DNA from: Thiohalobacter sp.
Lineage (GTDB): Bacteria; Pseudomonadota; Gammaproteobacteria; DSM-19610
Length of the DNA stretch: 8,947 nt
Direction: 5' to 3'
Assembly: GCA_027080445.1 (NCBI GenBank)
Contig: JALWRY010000052.1
Location: 1 to 8,947, forward strand
The number at the start of each line of letters is the position of its first letter. Position 1 is the first letter of the stretch. A program made the translations under genes and the position numbers. The notes below the pieces were generated by a model. That model saw only the letters and a program-made list of their open reading frames with translations. It did not search any database and was not told where the DNA came from. Below are positions 5,602-8,947 of the stretch, one piece after another.

Positions 5602-6969
5602 ATGTATAACAGACACTTCGGGCTGTCGGCGGCCCCGTTCCGCAGTACCCCGGATACACGGAAATTTTTTGGCGGCGGCCAGCGCGCGGAAGTGCTGGAT
5701 ACACTGATATACGCGATCTGTCACGGCGAAGGCATGGTCAAGGTGACCGGTGAAATCGGCACCGGCAAAACCATGTTATGCCACATGTTGCAGGAACAAC
5801 TGCCCGAGTCTGTCGAGGTCGTCTACCTGGCCAATCCCAGCCTGACAAGCGACGAAATATTGACGGCTATCGCGCAGGAACTGGAACTGGCCCTGCCGGA
5901 ACACGCCTCCCACCTGCAATTGCAACAACGCTTGCAGGATTACCTGCTGTACTGCCACCGCAAACAACGCCGGGTGGTGGTATTTATCGAAGAAGCCCAG
6001 CAGATGCCCCTGCAAACTCTGGAAGAAATTCGCCTGCTGTCCAACCTGGAAACCCGCGATGCCAAGCTCCTGCAGCTGGTCCTGTTCGGTCAGCCCGAAC
6101 TGGACACGCTGCTGGCAAGGCATGAAATCCGTCAGTTGCGGGACCGTATCGGGCACAGCATCCACCTTGAGCCCCTGACCCGGCGTGAAGTCGCGGAATA
6201 CCTGCGTTTCCGGCTCTATAACGCCGGTTACCGGGGCGGGGAACTGTTTACCCGCGCTGCCTGCCGGCAACTGGCGCTATCCTCGGGCGGGTTGATCCGT
6301 CGCCTGCACCGACTGGCTGACAAGGCGCTATTGGCGGCCTTTTCGGCCAATTCAGCACAGGTTCGCTGGATAGACGCCTGGCGTGCACGTTGCGACGAGC
6401 GGCGGCCGTCGCGCTTTCCCCGTTTTGCCGGGGGTCTGGTCGCCGGCGCCGCCGTATCGGTAATAGCCGTATTACTGGCCGGCCCGCCGCAGACGCCCGG
6501 CCCGGTCGTTACCCGAACCGCCACGACTTCCCCCGACAACAATGCGATCTCCCCGGCGCTGCAAGCCGCCCGGCAACGGGCGCTGAGCATTCGACCCGCT
6601 GCTGGCCTGCCACGGGTTTCACAGCGCTTGCTGGCATCACGCAACTGGCTGCGGGCAACCCGCAACGGCCTGACCGTGCAGCTCCTGCTCAGTGATGACG
6701 ATGATCTTGGAAAGATTGAAAAATTACTGGGTAAACAACCCTATACAGATCTATTGCCCGCCATTTACCTGTCCCGCAGCGAAATCGGCGGACGCCCGCG
6801 CTGGAACCTCCTGTACGGTCATTTTGACAGCAAGACCAAAGCTTTGGCGGCAATTGCCGCTCTACCGGATGAGATGCGCAGGCATCAGCCCTTTTTACGC
6901 TCGATCTCGGCACTGCGCCGGGATCACCAGCACGCTGAAATGCTGGCAAACCAGGACACACAGGGATGA
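5602..6969 (+). CDS. ExeA/MshM-type AAA ATPase with membrane segment and C-terminal SPOR-like domain
   Basis: 455 residues from ATG 5602, preceded by AGGG. The frame is open back to 5347, but that stretch overlaps pyrD and has no homology signal; MYNRHFGLSAAPF is the standard N-terminus of this family. Domains: an ExeA/MshM ATPase with Walker A GEIGTGKT (50-57), Walker B VVVFIEEAQ (125-133), SNLETRDAKLLQLVLFGQPEL (147-167) and the lid GGLIRRLHRLADKALLAA (229-246); one transmembrane helix (about 275-293); a Pro/Thr-rich linker; and about 355-440, which resembles the SPOR fold of DamX (LTVQLLLS, RPRWNLLYGHFDSKTKALAAIAALP, PFLRSISAL). SPOR domains bind peptidoglycan with denuded glycan strands. 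By analogy with GspA/ExeA, which carries a different peptidoglycan-binding domain, the ATPase would be cytoplasmic and the SPOR periplasmic, helping an envelope or pilus assembly through the wall. The SPOR call is by pattern only. The next gene overlaps by four bases. Confidence 0.87.
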   Translation: MYNRHFGLSAAPFRSTPDTRKFFGGGQRAEVLDTLIYAICHGEGMVKVTGEIGTGKTMLCHMLQEQLPESVEVVYLANPSLTSDEILTAIAQELELALPEHASHLQLQQRLQDYLLYCHRKQRRVVVFIEEAQQMPLQTLEEIRLLSNLETRDAKLLQLVLFGQPELDTLLARHEIRQLRDRIGHSIHLEPLTRREVAEYLRFRLYNAGYRGGELFTRAACRQLALSSGGLIRRLHRLADKALLAAFSANSAQVRWIDAWRARCDERRPSRFPRFAGGLVAGAAVSVIAVLLAGPPQTPGPVVTRTATTSPDNNAISPALQAARQRALSIRPAAGLPRVSQRLLASRNWLRATRNGLTVQLLLSDDDDLGKIEKLLGKQPYTDLLPAIYLSRSEIGGRPRWNLLYGHFDSKTKALAAIAALPDEMRRHQPFLRSISALRRDHQHAEMLANQDTQG

Positions 6970-7238
6970 ACGGAGTACGCTGGATACGCTATTTACTGCT
7001 GGCCGCACTGCTGGCCGGTTCCGGCTGTGCGCCAACCCCGCCGCGGCCGGCTAGCGGGCACATCGACAGCAGCCAACGACCCGATGCGTCACACCTGTCC
7101 CGTGACACCATCCCGCCCCTGGTCAGGCAGGCGCCGGTCGTGCCGGAACCCGTTCCGGCCAAAGCACAGGAAACCTACAGTGTCGTCGTTACCAAAGCGC
7201 CACTGGATGACGGGTCGTTCTGGCGAGAGGAGCGCTAG
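6966..7238 (+). CDS. small predicted lipoprotein, translationally coupled to the AAA ATPase
   Basis: 90 residues. Its ATG overlaps the stop of the ATPase gene (ATGA at 6966-6969), so the two are almost certainly co-translated. The N-terminus is a lipoprotein signal: a basic start (Arg5, Arg8), the hydrophobic stretch YLLLAALLAGSG and Cys21, with Ala-Gly-Ser-Gly before the cysteine, acceptable but without the usual Leu at -3. The mature part is proline-rich and probably unstructured up to about residue 67. ETYSVVVTKAPLDDG (69-83) resembles the entry strand of secretins of the MshL/PilQ group, which lie next to MshM-type ATPases in pilus clusters, but the protein ends seven residues later, so it may be the stump of a lost secretin gene or a short partner protein. 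I do not recognise a family. Its stop overlaps the yqeY stop. Confidence 0.7.
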   Translation: MNGVRWIRYLLLAALLAGSGCAPTPPRPASGHIDSSQRPDASHLSRDTIPPLVRQAPVVPEPVPAKAQETYSVVVTKAPLDDGSFWREER

Positions 7239-7681
7239 CCGGACAGCTGTGCCTTGATCTTGCCGCTGACAGCACCCATATCGGCGCGGCCCTGCAGTTT
7301 ATCCTTGAGCTGGCCCATTACCTTGCCCATGTCTTTCATGCTGGCGGCGCCGGTGGCTTCAATGGCGGCACGGATGAGGTCGTCGATTTCCGCTTCATCG
7401 AGCGGTTCGGGCAGGTAGGTCTGGATGATATCCAGTTCGAAACGTTCCTGTGCGGCGAGGTCTTCGCGGCCGGCTTTTTCGTACTGTTCCAGCGAATCGC
7501 GACGCTGCTTGGACATTTTGTCCAGCACCACAGTGATCTGTGCGTCATCGAGTTCGATGCGCTCGTCGACTTCACGCTGCTTGATGGCCGCCAGGATCAG
7601 GCGGACGACACCCAGCTTCGGCTTGTCGCCGCTGCGCATGGCAGTCTTCATGTCCTGCTGGAGCGTGTCCTTGAGGGCCAT
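7235..7681 (-). CDS. yqeY: GatB/YqeY domain-containing protein
   Basis: 148 residues, the usual length. YqeY proteins resemble the tail domain of the GatB subunit of the tRNA amidotransferase, which contacts tRNA, but no enzymatic role is established. Seen: the N-terminal helical hairpin with LKDTLQQDMKTAMRSGDKPKLGVVRLILAAIKQ (3-35), the charged middle segment with QRRDSLEQYEKAGR (about 59-72), YLPEPLDEAEID and the C-terminal MKDMGKVMGQLKDKLQGRADMGAVSG. It follows rpsU by 21 bp on the same strand, a frequent arrangement in proteobacteria where dnaG normally comes next; here the next gene is the convergent lipoprotein. No clear ribosome binding site precedes the ATG, so it may rely on read-through from rpsU. 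Confidence 0.94.
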   Translation of the reverse strand: MALKDTLQQDMKTAMRSGDKPKLGVVRLILAAIKQREVDERIELDDAQITVVLDKMSKQRRDSLEQYEKAGREDLAAQERFELDIIQTYLPEPLDEAEIDDLIRAAIEATGAASMKDMGKVMGQLKDKLQGRADMGAVSGKIKAQLSG

Positions 7682-7702
7682 GTCAGAACGTGCGGGTAAG
7701 GT

Positions 7703-7918
7703 TTAGTACAGGCGGGTGCGACGCGCGTTTTCGCGAAACATCTTCTTCGCGTGGCGCTTCACGGCAGCGGCTTGCTTGCGCTTGCGTTCCTGGGTGGGTT
7801 TTTCGTAGAACTCACGGCGGCGGACTTCCGACAGGATGCCGGCCTTTTCGCAGGAGCGCTTGAAGCGACGCAGTGCAACTTCAAAAGGCTCGTTTTCGCG
7901 TACTTTGACTTGTGGCAA
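7703..7918 (-). CDS. rpsU: 30S ribosomal protein S21
   Basis: 71 residues, identical in length to E. coli S21, a small-subunit protein near the 3' end of 16S rRNA that helps mRNA selection at initiation. The family core VKVRENEPFEVALRRFKRSC, the EVRRREFYEKPTQERKRK segment and the terminal ENARRTRLY are intact. No ATG is available: I place the start at TTG 7916-7918, giving the family N-terminus MPQVKV, with GAGGAA (7925-7930) six bases upstream. An in-frame TTG at 7922-7924 is also open but would lie against the ribosome binding site and add two residues. It is divergent from the HNH gene and upstream of yqeY. Confidence 0.96.
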   Translation of the reverse strand: MPQVKVRENEPFEVALRRFKRSCEKAGILSEVRRREFYEKPTQERKRKQAAAVKRHAKKMFRENARRTRLY

Positions 7919-7955
7919 TGCCAATTCCTCTAAACGGATATTTCAAGGGGCGCGT

Positions 7956-7984
7956 AGTGTACCAGCGCCGGCAGCAAAGGTAAA
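7956..7984 (-). promoter_or_regulatory. predicted sigma-70 promoter of rpsU-yqeY
   Basis: On the minus strand TTTACC (7979-7984) and TACACT (7956-7961) are separated by exactly 17 bp. The -35 matches four of six and the -10 four of six consensus positions. The start of transcription would be near 7949, leaving a leader of about 30 bases before the TTG start. Confidence 0.5.
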
Positions 7985-8001
7985 ATCCGGGGCTTTTGTT
8001 G

Positions 8002-8018
8002 TATAATCAGGCGCCTGA
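8002..8018 (+). promoter_or_regulatory. consensus -10 box abutting a 12-bp palindrome upstream of the HNH gene
   Basis: TATAAT at 8002-8007 is a consensus -10 hexamer 25 bp before the HNH start, preceded by TTG as is the -10 of the arsR promoter. TCAGGCGCCTGA (8007-8018) is a perfect palindrome directly downstream, covering the expected transcription start. No good -35 is seen 16-18 bp upstream, so the promoter is likely weak or regulated. The palindrome may be an operator; no protein can be named. Confidence 0.45.
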
Positions 8019-8032
8019 ATGACCGGAAACGC

Positions 8033-8422
8033 ATGAATCATCCATTCCTCATGCAGAGAGTGCACATGGATAAAAGCAAAATGGACGCACTGGTGGCGGC
8101 CACACACAAGGCGCGGGATGCCCGCGAGCTGGGTTATCGCGAACAGGCACTGAAGCTCTACCCGTGGATTTGCGGGCGCTGTCAACGTGAATTTACCCGT
8201 GAAAACCTGCACGAGTTGACGGTGCATCACCGGGATCATAACCACGATTACAATCCCCCGGATGGCAGTAACTGGGAGTTGTTGTGCCTGTATTGCCACG
8301 ATAATGAGCACCAGCGGCTGCTGGAAGCCGAACAGCAGGCCTCCGGCGCGTCGGCGGACGGGAAAGATTCCACTGCAACCCACAAGCCGTTCGCCGGCCT
8401 GGAAGCTTTACTGAAGAAATAG
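8033..8422 (+). CDS. yajD: YajD-family HNH nuclease-like protein
   Basis: 129 residues from ATG 8033, with GGAA four bases upstream; ATG 8066 (Met12) has GAGAG upstream and is a fair alternative. The zinc-binding HNH core reads ALKLYPWICGRCQREF (about 43-58), then LTVHHRDHNHDYNPPDGSNW (about 64-83), then ELLCLYCHDNEHQRL (about 84-98). Two CxxC pairs (Cys51/Cys54 and Cys87/Cys90) would hold zinc and His67-His68 belong to the ββα-metal active site, so nuclease activity is plausible, but YajD has no established function. The C-terminal KPFAGLEALLKK matches the YajD tail. It lies between the usually adjacent rpsU and tsaD, on the tsaD strand. Confidence 0.9.
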   Translation: MNHPFLMQRVHMDKSKMDALVAATHKARDARELGYREQALKLYPWICGRCQREFTRENLHELTVHHRDHNHDYNPPDGSNWELLCLYCHDNEHQRLLEAEQQASGASADGKDSTATHKPFAGLEALLKK

Positions 8423-8467
8423 CCCGGCGATTTCCCGTGCCGGCCGGCGACCGGTACCATAGTGGCT

Positions 8468-8947
8468 ATGCTCGTCCTCGGTATCGAATCCTCCTGCGAT
8501 GAAACCGGCGTCGCCCTGTTCGATACCGAACAGGGTTTGCTGGCCGACGCGCTGCACAGCCAGATTGCCCTGCATGCGGAATATGGCGGCGTCGTGCCGG
8601 AACTGGCCTCGCGCGACCACGTGCGCAAGGCCCTGCCGCTGTTGCGCACCGTTCTTGACCAGGCCGGTGTCCAGCCGCAAGCCATTGCGGGTGTCGCCTA
8701 TACGGCGGGGCCGGGGCTGGTCGGCGCGTTACTGGTGGGCGCATCGATCGGCCGCAGCCTGGCCTATGCCTGGGACGTGCCGGCGGTCGGCGTGCACCAC
8801 ATGGAAGGTCACCTGCTGGCGCCTATGCTGGAAACGCCGGCACCGGACTTTCCCTTTGTGGCGTTGCTGGTATCCGGGGGGCATACGCTGCTGGTGGAAG
8901 TGCAGGGTATCGGCCAGTACCGGATTCTCGGTGACACCCTGGACGAT
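8468..8947 (+). CDS. tsaD: tRNA N6-adenosine threonylcarbamoyltransferase, C-terminus cut by window edge
   Basis: The first 160 residues of a protein of about 335-340. TsaD, with TsaB and TsaE, transfers the threonylcarbamoyl group from TC-AMP to A37 of ANN-decoding tRNAs in the cytoplasm. Seen: the N-terminal ASKHA motif VLGIESSCDETGVAL (3-17), GGVVPELASRDHV (40-52), AYTAGPGLVGALLVG (77-91), metal ligands His111 and His115 in HHMEGHLLAP (110-119), and LLVSGGHT. The numbering of the histidines equals that of E. coli. The ribosome binding site is weak. It starts 45 bp after the HNH gene on the same strand and may be co-transcribed with it, while its usual divergent neighbour rpsU lies beyond that gene. 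Confidence 0.96.
   Translation, partial: MLVLGIESSCDETGVALFDTEQGLLADALHSQIALHAEYGGVVPELASRDHVRKALPLLRTVLDQAGVQPQAIAGVAYTAGPGLVGALLVGASIGRSLAYAWDVPAVGVHHMEGHLLAPMLETPAPDFPFVALLVSGGHTLLVEVQGIGQYRILGDTLDD

Noticed and set aside
5776..6270. 164-codon open frame on minus opposite the AAA ATPase
   Set aside because: It is the complement of the Walker A to lid region of the ATPase; Leu/Gln-rich codons explain the lack of stops.
8424..8448. CCGGC/GCCGG stem and GCCGGCCGGC palindrome before tsaD
   Set aside because: The stem is only five pairs with a ten-base loop in GC-rich DNA, and no T-run follows; too weak to call a terminator or attenuator.

Overview
The window reads as chromosomal DNA of a moderately GC-rich gammaproteobacterium. 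The protein sequences and the gene order support this: gpmI, then a rhodanese gene, secB, gpsA and trmL as in the E. coli gpmI-yibN-grxC-secB-gpsA-cysE-trmL block, and later tsaD facing rpsU with yqeY. The genus cannot be named from the sequence. A class 1B type dihydroorotate dehydrogenase and a two-cysteine ArsR regulator beside a rhodanese fit a sulfur-oxidising or anaerobic lineage, but that is inference. No RNA gene, insertion sequence, CRISPR array or prophage gene was seen, and no gap without a gene exceeds 300 bases.

Layout. Positions 2-1444 (minus) carry most of gpmI, cut off at its C-terminus by the window edge. After a divergent AT-rich control region come a thiol-type ArsR regulator, a membrane-anchored rhodanese, secB and gpsA, all on plus with gaps of 12, 31 and 22 bp, so probably one operon. 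trmL (minus) meets gpsA tail to tail and is divergent, 47 bp apart, from a pyrD-like gene. Then come an ExeA/MshM-type AAA ATPase with a membrane segment and a C-terminal SPOR-like domain, and an overlapping small lipoprotein gene. The lipoprotein gene shares its stop tetranucleotide with the convergent yqeY. rpsU (minus, TTG start) lies upstream of yqeY, and a YajD-type HNH gene and the first 160 codons of tsaD run away from it on plus.

How it fits together. Most genes are housekeeping: glycolysis, protein export, phospholipid precursor synthesis, tRNA modification, pyrimidine synthesis and ribosome assembly. The two accessory-looking parts are the arsR-rhodanese pair, probably a reactive-sulfur sensor with its sulfurtransferase placed at the head of the secB operon where E. 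coli has yibN-grxC, and the AAA-SPOR/lipoprotein pair, probably a cell-envelope assembly module. The latter sits where dnaG usually follows yqeY, so the window joins two conserved blocks at about 7235.

Nothing here is a clearly new system. The best leads are the Cys-pair repressor with a palindrome over its own -10 box, the AAA-SPOR hybrid with a possible secretin remnant beside it, a class 1B PyrD without a visible PyrK, a hairpin over the AAA gene's ribosome binding site, and a TTG-initiated rpsU.
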